DNA of 64,000 nucleotides from Sulfolobales archaeon (GTDB taxonomy: Archaea; Thermoproteota; Thermoprotei_A; Sulfolobales; Desulfurococcaceae), in NCBI GenBank assembly GCA_025059075.1, contig JANXDZ010000001.1:1-64000 (forward strand), written 5' to 3'. Within the stretch, counting starts at the first letter, position 1. Each line of letters starts with the position of its first letter. Below, in pieces: positions 51,279 to 60,331 of the stretch. The translations under genes and the position numbers were made by a program. The notes under the pieces are model-generated. The model was given only the letters and a program-made list of their open reading frames with translations. It was not told the origin of the DNA and searched no databases.

Positions 51279-52996
51279 CTCAAATAATTATTAGAAATGG
51301 CTTAGTCTACGATCCACTGAATGGAGTTAATGGAGAAGAAATTGATATAGGAGTCAAGGACGGTAGAATAGTTGACCCCTCTGAGATCAATGTTGCAGAG
51401 GCCATTAACATAGATGCTAAGGGGAAGGTTGTTATGCCTGGGGGGATAGATATACATTCACATATAGCTGGCCCTAAAGTAAATGTCGGTAGACTCATTA
51501 GGCCTGAAGACCACTACTTAACTAATATCCCTCATCGCTTGCCCTATAAGAGGGCTGAAACAGGGCTTACAGTCCCTAATACATTTAAGATAGGCTATGA
51601 GTACGCTAGAATGGGTTATACTCTTGTAGCTGAACCAGCGAGTCCTCCTATAAAAACAAGGCATACTCACGAGGAGCTTAACGCTATTCCAATGATAGAT
51701 AAAATGACTTTTATACTCGTTGACTCAAATTGGATAGCTCTTGACTTAATTCAAGGAGGTGAGAAAGAAGTTCTTGCTGCATACTTAGGCTGGCTTCTAT
51801 ATGCGACTAAGGGCTATGCATTAAAGATAGTTGATCCAGGCTCAGATGTAGCTTGGATGATGAAGGGGAAGGGCATAGATCTAGATGAACAGATCCCTGG
51901 ATATAACTTGACTCCAAGGGATATAATTAAGGCAACTGGTGAAGCAGCTCAAGTACTTAACTTACCTCACAAAGTACACGTCCACTGCAATAGACTTGGG
52001 TATCCTGGAAACTACGCTACAACACTTAAGACTATGGGCTTAACTAAGGATATAACTAAGCTATCTGAGAAACCAGTGCTTCACATAACTCACGTACAGT
52101 TCACTGGCTATAAAGGTGATTCCTGGACTAATTTAGAGAGCGGTGGTGAAGACATAGCTAAGGAATTAAATGCAAACCCTAACGTAACCTTAGACTTAGG
52201 TCAAGTTATCCCAGGTAGGCCTGCTACAACTATGACTGCTGACGCTCCATTTGAATATGTCTTATATCACTTAACTCGCTGGAAGTGGAGTACAAGTGAT
52301 GTAGAAGTAGAAAGTGCTTCAGGCATAGTTCCATATAGGTATCGGAAGAAGAACTATGTGAATACTATACAGTGGACTATAGGGCTTGAAGTAGCTTTAC
52401 TATCCAGGGATATGTGGAGGATTTACTTAACAACAGATCATCCCAATGGAGGTCCATTCATAGATTACCCTAAGGTAATTGCATGGCTAATGAGTAAGAA
52501 GGCTAGAGAGGACTTCATGAGGGAGCTCAGCCAGAGGGCTTTGAGAAAAACATCTCTACCAGCTATAGATAGAGAGCTGTCTCTATACGACATAGCTGTA
52601 ATTACTAGAGCTGCTTCAGCAAAACTCCTAGGGCTTGAAAAGACTAGGGGTCATTTAGGATTGGGGGCTGAAGCAGACATAGCGATCTACGACATTGATC
52701 CAAGGAGAGTTGACTTAAGCAAGCAGTATGATAAAGTGATTAGGGCTTTTAGAAGAGCTTACATGACTATAAAGAGTGGAGAAATAGTTGTAAGAAATGG
52801 AGAGATAGTTAGAACTACTTATGGTAGAACTATCTACGTGAAGCCTGAGCTACCAATAGACTTACTTAAAGATTTAGAGAAAATGATCTCAGCAAAGTTC
52901 AAGCAGTACTACTCTATATCGCTCAATAACTTCATCATAGGAGAGCACGAGTTGAAGAAAGGCGTAGAAGTAGCTTTAAAAACACACTTAAGGTGA
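51275..52996 (+). CDS. fwdA: Formylmethanofuran dehydrogenase subunit FwdA
   Basis: A 573-residue amidohydrolase-like subunit with a dinuclear zinc site that converts formate and methanofuran to formylmethanofuran. Ligands are visible: His-X-His in GGIDIHSHIAGPKVN, a carboxylatable Lys in YALKIVDPG, His residues in KVHVHCNRLG and LHITHVQFTG, and Asp in TTDHPNGGPFIDYP. Start TTG overlaps the stop of fwdDB; its stop overlaps the fwdC frame. Complete length. Confidence 0.96.
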   Translation: MTQIIIRNGLVYDPLNGVNGEEIDIGVKDGRIVDPSEINVAEAINIDAKGKVVMPGGIDIHSHIAGPKVNVGRLIRPEDHYLTNIPHRLPYKRAETGLTVPNTFKIGYEYARMGYTLVAEPASPPIKTRHTHEELNAIPMIDKMTFILVDSNWIALDLIQGGEKEVLAAYLGWLLYATKGYALKIVDPGSDVAWMMKGKGIDLDEQIPGYNLTPRDIIKATGEAAQVLNLPHKVHVHCNRLGYPGNYATTLKTMGLTKDITKLSEKPVLHITHVQFTGYKGDSWTNLESGGEDIAKELNANPNVTLDLGQVIPGRPATTMTADAPFEYVLYHLTRWKWSTSDVEVESASGIVPYRYRKKNYVNTIQWTIGLEVALLSRDMWRIYLTTDHPNGGPFIDYPKVIAWLMSKKAREDFMRELSQRALRKTSLPAIDRELSLYDIAVITRAASAKLLGLEKTRGHLGLGAEADIAIYDIDPRRVDLSKQYDKVIRAFRRAYMTIKSGEIVVRNGEIVRTTYGRTIYVKPELPIDLLKDLEKMISAKFKQYYSISLNNFIIGEHELKKGVEVALKTHLR

Positions 52997-53001
52997 ATAA
53001 C

Positions 53002-53874
53002 TTGGCTGGTGTGAAGACTACTTATGTAGTTAAGCTAAAGTCTAAGCCTACAGTGCCCATTGACTCAAGAAATATTTCTCCAGATAAATTTGCTGGAAGA
53101 AGTCTATCTGACATCAAACTTTTAAAAGTCTTAGAGGGAGGCAGAGAGACTGTTTTAGAGGAATTATTTGATCTAGAGGGCCCAACTACAGCTGTAAGAG
53201 AGCCTGGAGAAATAGAAATAGTAATTACTGGTCCTGAGACAAGTAAGCTAAAGTACTTAGGCTACAAAATGAGTAATGGCAAGTTAGTTGTTAAAGGCGA
53301 TGTAGGCCACCTAGCTGGATACAAAATGTCTGGAGGAAGCATTGTTATTGAAGGCGGAGCTGGAAGCTACCTTGGGGCAAAGATGAAGGGGGGAACTATA
53401 GAAGTTTTTAGAGATGTAGGTGACTTCGCTGGTGGAAAGCTGCAGGGAGAAAAGCCTGGTAAAGGAATGTCTGGAGGCACAATAGTTGTACACGGTAATG
53501 CAGGTTCTCAAATAGGTGTTGGAATGAGTAAGGGGACGATAATTGTTGAGGGAAGCGCTAAAGTACTTGTAGGAGCATTCATGACGGGGGGCTCAATACT
53601 AGTTCAGAGAAGCTGCGGTGGATTTGCTGGAGCTAGAATGACTGGAGGCAAGATAGTTATTGGTGGAGCTGTAGAGAGTGTTCTCCCAAGCTTCTACGTA
53701 GATTCAATGGTTCCTTCAGCTGGCGTAAAGGGGAGAACGATCAATAAGCAATTCATGGTATTCATTGGAGATGTATTAGTTGATGGAAAGGGCATGCTCT
53801 ACGTTGCATATGAAGATAACAAATTATTACTTGAGCAGTATAGGGAATTAGTGGAGGTGGCTTTAATTGAGTAG
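53002..53874 (+). CDS. fwdC: Formylmethanofuran dehydrogenase subunit FwdC
   Basis: A 290-residue beta-helix subunit that binds FwdA and FwdB. The hallmark Gly-rich repeat (Met-X-Gly-Gly-X-Ile-X-Val/Ile) appears many times: KMSGGSIVIEGGAG, KMKGGTIEVFRDVG, GMSGGTIVVHGNAG, FMTGGSILV and RMTGGKIVIG. Start TTG 53002 has AGGTGA five bases before it; the GTG at 52993 overlaps the fwdA stop. Overlaps mch by 8 bases. Confidence 0.95.
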   Translation: MAGVKTTYVVKLKSKPTVPIDSRNISPDKFAGRSLSDIKLLKVLEGGRETVLEELFDLEGPTTAVREPGEIEIVITGPETSKLKYLGYKMSNGKLVVKGDVGHLAGYKMSGGSIVIEGGAGSYLGAKMKGGTIEVFRDVGDFAGGKLQGEKPGKGMSGGTIVVHGNAGSQIGVGMSKGTIIVEGSAKVLVGAFMTGGSILVQRSCGGFAGARMTGGKIVIGGAVESVLPSFYVDSMVPSAGVKGRTINKQFMVFIGDVLVDGKGMLYVAYEDNKLLLEQYRELVEVALIE

Positions 53875-54823
53875 ATCTATGAATAAAATAACCGTAGACT
53901 TAATCATGAGAGCCATTGATTTAAGGAGGGAGTTGAGAATAGGCCTAACTAAAGTAGGTGGAGCTACAGTAATCGACATGGGTTTAAAAGCTCCCGGGGG
54001 ATTTGAAGCAGGGCTATGGCTTTCTAAGATATGCATGGGTGGTTTAGGACAAGTGTCGTTGACAAGCTTTCATATTAGTGACATAATTGTCCCAGCAGTC
54101 AATGTATATACGGACCATCCGTTGGAGGCATGTATGGCTTCGCAATACGCTGGATGGAGGATTAAAGTTGGAGACTACTTCGCTATGGGAAGCGGGCCTG
54201 CTAGAGCATTAGCTAAGAAACCTAAGGGGCTCTACGATGAAATAGCTTACTCAGAGGAATCTGATGAAGCTGTAATAGCTCTTGAAGCAGATAGGTATCC
54301 AAGTGAAGAAGTGATAAAGTACATAAGTGATTCAACGAACGTTAGCCCAGGGAACTTGTATGTAATTGTAGCTCCAACTAATAGTGTTGCTGGATCAGTG
54401 CAAGTAAGTGCTCGAATAGTTGAGACAGGCATACATAAATTTCACTCAATAGGATTCGACATTAAGGCCATAAAGTACGGCTTTGGAATAGCTCCTGTAG
54501 CTCCACTGCACCCTAATTCATTAGTAATGATGGGGAGAACTAACGATATGCTTCTATACGGTGGCTCAACTTTCTACATAGTTGACTACCCTGATGAATT
54601 GAAGTTGAAGAATTTTGTTGAGCAAGCGCCTAGCACTGCATCAAAGGATTACGGGAGGTCTCTAGCTGAAGTAGTTATGGAGGTAGGAGTAGAGTTCCTC
54701 TATAAACTTGATCCAAAGGTGTTTGCTCCAGCTGTTGTAGAAGTAAATAGTGTTAAGAGTGGTTTAACGTATAGAGCAGGCTACGTAAACTATGAGGCTT
54801 TAAAAAGATCTATTGGCTTATAA
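53867..54823 (+). CDS. mch: Methenyl-H4MPT cyclohydrolase Mch
   Basis: A 318-residue enzyme that interconverts formyl- and methenyl-H4MPT. The signatures GGATVIDMGLKAPGGFEAGL, WLSKICMGGLGQVSL, FAMGSGPARALA and YGFGIAPVAPLHPNSLVMMG are diagnostic. Start TTG 53867 behind GGAGGTGG overlaps the fwdC end by 8 bases. Last gene of the operon that contains all four central oxidation steps. Confidence 0.97.
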   Translation: MSRSMNKITVDLIMRAIDLRRELRIGLTKVGGATVIDMGLKAPGGFEAGLWLSKICMGGLGQVSLTSFHISDIIVPAVNVYTDHPLEACMASQYAGWRIKVGDYFAMGSGPARALAKKPKGLYDEIAYSEESDEAVIALEADRYPSEEVIKYISDSTNVSPGNLYVIVAPTNSVAGSVQVSARIVETGIHKFHSIGFDIKAIKYGFGIAPVAPLHPNSLVMMGRTNDMLLYGGSTFYIVDYPDELKLKNFVEQAPSTASKDYGRSLAEVVMEVGVEFLYKLDPKVFAPAVVEVNSVKSGLTYRAGYVNYEALKRSIGL

Positions 54824-54828
54824 AACCA

Positions 54829-55743
54829 CTATTTTTTCAACTTATCAACAACATACTTTACTATTTCCATAGCTATGTTTTTTTCTACAACGCTTTGTAA
54901 ACCACTCCACCCAGGTTGACTGTTTACTTCAAGAACATATGGAGATCCTTTTACTACAGCTATGTCTACACCTGCTACTTCGCATTCAAGTACTTTTGCA
55001 GCCTTTAGAGCTAAATCCTCTATAACTGGGTCGAGTTTATCAATTCTTTTAGGCATAGCTCCTTGAGCTACGTTAGTCTTCCAAGAGTCTGCTGGAGCAA
55101 TGCGGTACATTGCTGCTAGGACTCTATCACCTAGAATGAACGCCCTTATGTCAATGCCTTTGTGCGGCAGAAACTCCTGTAGATAGAGTACGTGTCTTGT
55201 GAAAACCATTGATCTAAGTACTTCCCACAGCACGTCTCTATCTCTAACCCTAGTGCTTCCATGACCTCTTGATCCAAAGACTGGCTTAACTACAACGTCA
55301 GAGCTCTTCAATAGATCTAGTCCTTTAAGAGCTAGGCTTGAGCGTTCAGTGACAATAGTTCTTGGCACTGGCACTCCATGCATCTTCAGTATGTAGAGGG
55401 ATCGGAATTTATCAGTGCATTTCTCTATGGCTGAAGGCCTATTGATTACCTCTACTCCACTCTCATGTAGGGCGTACAGTAAGTCGAGCCTAAATATGGC
55501 TTGATCAAGGCTTGATCTGCCCAGAGGCCTAACTATAATTGCTGGGACTTCTTTAATTAAGTCAGCGCCTTTTGCAAACAGCTTAACGCCTCCTTCATTA
55601 ATGAAGGCCACTATATCGCTGAACTTAAATGGCAGAGGCGTGTGGCCTAAAGCCTTAATTGCTTCAATAAGCCTTGTAGAAGCCCAACCTTGTTGATTTC
55701 TAGTTAACACACCGATCATCATGTTTACTAATGCCTCTGGCAT
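54829..55743 (-). CDS. RimK-type alpha-L-glutamate ligase (MptN/CofF-like)
   Basis: A 304-residue ATP-grasp ligase of the RimK family. ATP-binding segments: DVVVKPVFGSRGHGSTRV (substrate/phosphate loop), LYLQEFLPHKGIDIRAFILG and metal-binding VAGVDIAVVKGSPYVLEVNS. Archaeal members near H4MPT genes are MptN (alpha-glutamate onto tetrahydromethanopterin, forming tetrahydrosarcinapterin) or CofF (alpha-glutamate on F420). I cannot separate them. The stop is 5 bases from that of mch, in convergent orientation. The first Met is one of several close together (positions 1, 8 and 9). Confidence 0.82.
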   Translation of the reverse strand: MPEALVNMMIGVLTRNQQGWASTRLIEAIKALGHTPLPFKFSDIVAFINEGGVKLFAKGADLIKEVPAIIVRPLGRSSLDQAIFRLDLLYALHESGVEVINRPSAIEKCTDKFRSLYILKMHGVPVPRTIVTERSSLALKGLDLLKSSDVVVKPVFGSRGHGSTRVRDRDVLWEVLRSMVFTRHVLYLQEFLPHKGIDIRAFILGDRVLAAMYRIAPADSWKTNVAQGAMPKRIDKLDPVIEDLALKAAKVLECEVAGVDIAVVKGSPYVLEVNSQPGWSGLQSVVEKNIAMEIVKYVVDKLKK

Positions 55744-55989
55744 TCACTCAAAGTAATGAGTTAAAGAACTAATAACGTTATCTGACCTTCCAGCCATTAA
55801 TGAGGAAACAGCCTTTATGGAGGATTATAAAGTCATAGACTCATCGATCGCGTTGGAAGTAGGTTATTAGGAGTTAGAGAGAGTTGCTGTAATGAAGGAG
55901 TTCTAGCGATCTATGGGTTAGCTACAAATACTTGAAGTATTGTGAATAGTGTAGTATCACTAGTATCTTTCTCTACGGAGTGAAGGGCG

Positions 55990-56385
55990 TTAGTTGGCAT
56001 TTAATTCTCTCTTAACCCATAGTTTACCTTTCCTAATCCACTCTCTTCTGACATCACTATGTATTCTCTGTATGCTCCTCATGAATTCTTCATCAATGTA
56101 TAGTGGCTTTCCATCCTCCATGATTTCCATTATGAAAGTGCTTCCATTCTTTAGTTTTTTAATGAATGTCTCTGTGTTCATTCCTATTGGATTGACGTTT
56201 GGGAACTCGTAGTCGTATAGAAGTACGTAGGCTTCCCTTGGATCTACTGGAAGATCGTCTGCTACAACGAGTACGTCGATGTCACTTGAGTCTGTGAAGT
56301 CTCCTCTAGCTCTAGAGCCAAAGAGTATAATTAGCTTAAGTCTATTTATCCTTCTTGAATATCTCTCAACTAGCTCTCTCAACAA
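55990..56385 (-). CDS. MNT-type nucleotidyltransferase
   Basis: A 131-residue minimal nucleotidyltransferase. The signature LIILFGSRARGDFTDSSDID, then VLVVADD, holds the two catalytic Asp residues and the Gly-Ser pair. In HEPN-MNT pairs the MNT protein is the antitoxin, which adds AMP groups to its HEPN partner. The HEPN gene is directly upstream on the same strand with a 20-base overlap. Confidence 0.88.
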   Translation of the reverse strand: MLRELVERYSRRINRLKLIILFGSRARGDFTDSSDIDVLVVADDLPVDPREAYVLLYDYEFPNVNPIGMNTETFIKKLKNGSTFIMEIMEDGKPLYIDEEFMRSIQRIHSDVRREWIRKGKLWVKRELNAN

Positions 56386-56758
56386 CTTCTATCACCCACT
56401 TCAATACTTTTTCAGCACACGATATGCAGCTTGAAGCATCTTTAACAGTATAGTAGTCAGCTGGAGAACCCTCGTCATAGACGTCGGGGTATCTAGATGG
56501 TATGTAGTGTTTATCTAAGTGAGTTGCACAGTCCTTAATTTCACTAGGCATTTGTAAGCCTACTTCAGCTGCGAGAAAAGTTATGGAGTGCCCCCGCCGC
56601 TCTTTATGTAAGTAGTTCAGTAAGGCCTTGAAGGCCTTCTCAGCGGCTTGATGCGATTCATAACATGACTCCTCATATAATCCCTCTCTAAAGTTAACTC
56701 GAGCAGACAACAGGTTTCTCTCAGCTTGCTTTAACCAATCCCTGTAGCGTGAAACCAT
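56366..56758 (-). CDS. HEPN-domain protein
   Basis: A 130-residue helical protein of the HEPN family (COG1895 type). It begins RYRDWLKQAERNLLSAR and contains ESHQAAEKAFKALLNYL and DKHYIPSRYPD, which is the usual conserved region of archaeal HEPN proteins. In characterised systems HEPN is an RNase toxin inhibited by its MNT partner. The archaeal DKHYIPSRYPD type may have non-toxic roles. Confidence 0.87.
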   Translation of the reverse strand: MVSRYRDWLKQAERNLLSARVNFREGLYEESCYESHQAAEKAFKALLNYLHKERRGHSITFLAAEVGLQMPSEIKDCATHLDKHYIPSRYPDVYDEGSPADYYTVKDASSCISCAEKVLKWVIEVVERAS

Positions 56759-56788
56759 TTAACGTCACTGCCTCTTAACTAAGCTAGG

Positions 56789-56971
56789 TTATAGCAAGCT
56801 ATAAATCCTAGTGTGAACAGTTCGTTGAGTAGCTAAATACTTGTACTTCGCTCTTAAAGTCCTAAAGTCCTTGTAAAGCTGCAGTAATCCAACTACTTTT
56901 AATGAATCGCTAATGCCTTGCTTCAGGAGCTGTTCAATACCGTGTGAAATCCTTTGCCCAATGGCCTTGCA
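56789..56971 (-). pseudogene. Possible decayed coding fragment
   Basis: An open stretch of about 60 codons without a usual start codon (segments such as ISHGIEQLLKQGISDSLKV and TLRAKYKYLATQRTVHTR), ending in TAA. Just upstream in another frame lies EGSTHVVEHSYGKLIKLMQ, which would continue into it by a frameshift. The combined composition looks protein-coding. I do not recognise the family. The rest of 56972-57188 holds only short direct repeats (GTAGTTAACTGT twice near 57104-57145). Confidence 0.35.
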
Positions 56972-57188
56972 TTAGCTTAATGAGCTTCCCATAGCTATGC
57001 TCCACTACATGAGTTGATCCTTCTACTGAATCTCTAGAGCTTTAGCTGCAGTATACGAAGTAGGGGGTCTTGGTTGCTATTTAGCTGTTGGTGTAGTTAA
57101 TGCGTAGTTAACTGTACTGCTGGGTAGTTAACTGTGTGTATAGTGCAGTAGATGTTGACTGTCTTTAAGCCTATAGGATCTAGGGTTT

Positions 57189-57635
57189 TTAGCACTTATG
57201 CTCGTAGAGTACTCCTTCATCAATTATGTGAAGAACTCTGATCCCCTTTAAGCATATAGTGCTTGATATGAATCTTCTGTGGCACTTAAACCACTGCTTT
57301 TCACTACACATTATTGCTATAGAGCCTTTACATTTATTTATTAACTCAATTAATTTCTCTACTCCTTCTTCATAGCTTCTAGTCTTCATGTACTCTCTAT
57401 ATCCTCCAGATCTATATCCACCTAAGGATTCTCCAAGCCACGCGTACTCTACTCCAATAGTGTTTAAGTATTTTTCTAAAGCACTCCTATTGAACCATGG
57501 AGCTCTTCTACTGCTTGGAAACCTCCTGACGTCAACTACTAGCGTTACTCCATAAGCCTTAAGTAACTCCAAGAACTTCTCTATAGCTCTATCGCTATGG
57601 CCTATGGTGTAGACTTGTTTAAATGATGTGCTCAC
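57189..57635 (-). CDS. DUF488 family protein
   Basis: A 148-residue protein with the DUF488 pattern: YTIGHSDRAIEKFLELLKAY, VVDVRRFPSSRRAPWFNRS and IAIMCSEKQWFKCHRRFI. The family is widespread and uncharacterised; conserved Cys and His residues in CSEKQWFKCHR suggest a catalytic or metal role. Alone between the HEPN region and a divergent ChrA-like gene. Confidence 0.85.
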   Translation of the reverse strand: MSTSFKQVYTIGHSDRAIEKFLELLKAYGVTLVVDVRRFPSSRRAPWFNRSALEKYLNTIGVEYAWLGESLGGYRSGGYREYMKTRSYEEGVEKLIELINKCKGSIAIMCSEKQWFKCHRRFISSTICLKGIRVLHIIDEGVLYEHKC

Positions 57636-57741
57636 GCAGTCTTCCTCAATTAAGATAGAGCTCTCCTAAAGATATTAAAGTTGCTTCATGAATACTTTTA
57701 ATAGCTAAAGGAGGCCTTACTTATAGTGCATGGGTGTATGT

Positions 57742-58296
57742 ATGTTGAACAATGGCTTAATTGAATTATTCTTCGTATTTCTTAAAGTAGGGTTATTTAT
57801 GTTTGGAGGAGGATATGCTTCTATAGCTCTACTCCACAGAGAGCTCGTCGTTGAGCATAGGTGGCTTAGTGAAGAAGAGTTTGCGGATATAGTTGGTTTA
57901 GCTGAATCTACTCCAGGGCCTATAGCAATTAATTCAGCTACTTACGCAGGCTATAGACTGCATGGACTCATAGGATCGCTTATTGCTACTGGAGGCATTG
58001 TATTGCCAGCATACTTAATAATGGTTTCACTAGCCTCGCTTTTAGCAAAGTACTTAGATAACCCCTGGACTAAAACAGTGTTTAGGGGAATTAATGCAGC
58101 TGTTGTTGCACTAATACTCTACTCATTAATTATTTTAGCTAAAGCCAACTTTGTGGAGGGCGGTGGAATTAAAGCAGTATCAATAGCCATATTCCTATTC
58201 AGCTTAGTACTACTAGTGTCTTTAAGACTCCACCCAATGTACGTTATATTAGCATCAATAGCTTTAAGCACAATTCTTAAGCTAATTGGAGTATAG
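57742..58296 (+). CDS. Half-size chromate transporter-like protein (ChrA family)
   Basis: About 184 residues, one CHR domain with five or six helices. The signature FLKVGLFMFGGGYASIALLH and EEEFADIVGLAESTPGPIAI then NSATYAGYR is intact. Short CHR proteins normally occur as adjacent pairs, but here there is only one in the window, followed by an AT-rich gap. Substrate: chromate or another oxyanion such as sulfate is assumed from family. GGTG five bases upstream supports ATG 57742 rather than 57730. Confidence 0.85.
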   Translation: MLNNGLIELFFVFLKVGLFMFGGGYASIALLHRELVVEHRWLSEEEFADIVGLAESTPGPIAINSATYAGYRLHGLIGSLIATGGIVLPAYLIMVSLASLLAKYLDNPWTKTVFRGINAAVVALILYSLIILAKANFVEGGGIKAVSIAIFLFSLVLLVSLRLHPMYVILASIALSTILKLIGV

Positions 58297-58782
58297 TAAG
58301 TGAAGTGGGGAAAGACGAGGATACGTGTATCAACACTCAGTCTGCAAAAGCCATCTAAAGCACTGAGATCACTACAGTAATACTTCATTAAATCTCCTGA
58401 AGCTCAACAAGCACAAGGGATATTGCTCAAAGAAGCCAGCCCTACTTAAGAGATTTATGAAACGTATTACCTAAGTAAATCATATACTCAGTTAAGTAAT
58501 CAAATACAGTGAATTAAGAGTCTGTTCTCTATATCAATTAACAATACTTGAATATATCATAATACATATTTGACAATGTCAATATTTATCATATCATAAC
58601 ATAATTAATGTAATAATAGATTCTAATATATAAGATATTTATAATTAATTGATATAATTAATTGTACTTAGACTAAATTGTGGCTACTGAATAACTATCG
58701 TTATAACTGTGGATTTACACAGATGCTAAATATGGCTTTGTAAATAAAGCTATTTAAGTCTACTTACAACTATAGCATAATA
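58297..58782. other. AT-rich intergenic region
   Basis: Nearly 490 bases with no gene I can support. Between about 58540 and 58680 it is extremely AT-rich, with repeated ATAATTAAT-like strings, such as AATTAATT on both sides of GATAT near 58640. It differs sharply from neighbouring sequence. Unknown role; a replication origin or a site left by a mobile element are possibilities. Confidence 0.5.
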
Positions 58783-58794
58783 TTGGTGGAGCAA

Positions 58795-59778
58795 TTGAGG
58801 ACGAGTCATGTTGGAAGCTTCCCACTATCTTACTCAAAGCAGAACTTAGAGGCTGTAATCATTGACTTAAAGGACGTTGGAATAGACGTCCCTCCATACC
58901 CTCAGTTGAGGAACTTCATTGATATCTATGTAGAGCCACTCCTACGTGAAGGAGTAGTAATGAAGAGTGGGTTAACATACTGCATTAATTTAAGTAGAAT
59001 TGATTTAATTGACGATGTTGAAGTATTTGTCCCTGAAGCTGAAGAATCCATTGCATTAATGAAGAAGCTTTTATTTAAGTGGTTTCGAGCACCTGTTACA
59101 GGAGCATTTACTTTAGCTTCAAAAATATATGTTGAGGGCGGAAAACGTGATCTTTGGTCAAGCCTTTTATCAAGGAGGGACGTAGTTTTAAACTACGTTG
59201 TTCCATACGTAAGGAAAGCAGTTGAATATATGGCTAAGTTAGGCTATACTACAGTGTTCCTAGATGAGCCTATACTGGGCTTAATTATTGGAACTCATAA
59301 GATAATGTTTAACTATAGTGAAGAAGATGTAGTTAATGCAATAAATAGCATCTATAGAGGCTTAAGCATAGAGAAAGGAATACATATATGCGGTAAAATA
59401 CCGAGTAGAGTATTCAAGCTTCTAGTAAGAATAAGAGAGCTAAACTACCTAAACTTAGAGTTCTATGAAGCGAGGAGTAATCTAAAAGTAGTAGAAGCAG
59501 AGCTACTTGAAGAAGGATCTAAGTACATAGCTCCAGGAGTAGTGAGCTCTGTAAAGCCTAGAGTAGAGGAATTAAGTGAAGTAATTGCTTTACTGAGCGA
59601 AGTCATAAAGGTAAGCAATGGTAAAATAGATCTAGTCTCAGCTGACTGCGGCTTCGGAGGACTTGGCGGAGTAATTTCAAGAGAGGAGGCTTACAGAATT
59701 AGCTTAGAGAAGCTAAAAGTATTGAAGAAAGCTGTAAAAACACTTAATCCCCAGAGTCACATAGATCTATCTACATAG
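58795..59778 (+). CDS. Core-MetE-like methionine synthase
   Basis: A protein of about 327 residues equivalent to the C-terminal catalytic half of cobalamin-independent methionine synthase. It starts RTSHVGSFPLSYSKQNL. The zinc site is complete: His and Cys in HICGKI (about residues 197 and 199), a Glu in NLEFYEA and a Cys in ADCGFGG (about 285). Short archaeal core-MetE proteins are thought to methylate homocysteine with a methyl-corrinoid or other donor rather than methyl-H4folate-Glu3. A connection with the corrinoid system here is possible. GGTGGA at 58785 supports TTG 58795 over TTG 58783. Confidence 0.85.
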   Translation: MRTSHVGSFPLSYSKQNLEAVIIDLKDVGIDVPPYPQLRNFIDIYVEPLLREGVVMKSGLTYCINLSRIDLIDDVEVFVPEAEESIALMKKLLFKWFRAPVTGAFTLASKIYVEGGKRDLWSSLLSRRDVVLNYVVPYVRKAVEYMAKLGYTTVFLDEPILGLIIGTHKIMFNYSEEDVVNAINSIYRGLSIEKGIHICGKIPSRVFKLLVRIRELNYLNLEFYEARSNLKVVEAELLEEGSKYIAPGVVSSVKPRVEELSEVIALLSEVIKVSNGKIDLVSADCGFGGLGGVISREEAYRISLEKLKVLKKAVKTLNPQSHIDLST

Positions 59779-60331
59779 CATAGTAGCCTGAAGTTAATAA
59801 ATCGCCTCCGTATTTTAAGGATAAACTAAGGTTCTACTTGATTCCAATACGCACAACTTGAACTAAGTTTCGAGATTTTTAGATGACACTAGTCCCATTT
59901 GTTTTAATAATGGAGCTTTGAAAATTACAAACAGACATTCAGAGTTTTAGTTTAGTAAATCTAAAGGATGAAAAACAATCCCCTTGAGTATAGTGATTGC
60001 ATTCGCTCTGCATTATGGTTTAAACTATGCTCAATGTAATCAAGTCGTTAGAAATGTTCTTATTTCCCCCTGTAGCAAAAAGTTGAACAGATCAACTTTA
60101 AAGAACCCTAACTCTATTAATAAGTAATTGTTAAATGCTATCTCACACCTAGGTTTTATCCATGCCCTCCCACTTCTTGTTTATAAATTTCACAAAGATT
60201 CCATCATTGAGTAACTTTACTTTTAGATAACGTGAGATCTCTAATCCTCGCTTTTTACACTTATCCATATGCTAATACTATTATTGCTATATTGCTATTA
60301 AGTAAACGTTGTATTGCTATAGTTATTCATT
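59779..60331. other. AT-rich gene-poor stretch
   Basis: About 550 bases with no supported gene. A minus-strand open frame of about 39 codons beginning ATGGATAAGTGTAAA near 60274 is the longest that resembles coding sequence, but it has no known relatives that I can name and I leave it unannotated. Base composition is lower in GC than the C1 genes, in keeping with the decayed region that follows. Confidence 0.45.

Noticed and set aside
55990-56758. HEPN-MNT pair as a novel defence system
   Set aside because: The arrangement and motifs are of a common archaeal gene pair, so I annotate it but claim nothing new.
57104-57145. Short direct repeats (GTAGTTAACTGT) as a CRISPR array
   Set aside because: Only two copies, 12 bases each, with a short gap. 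No regular repeat-spacer pattern and no cas genes in the window.
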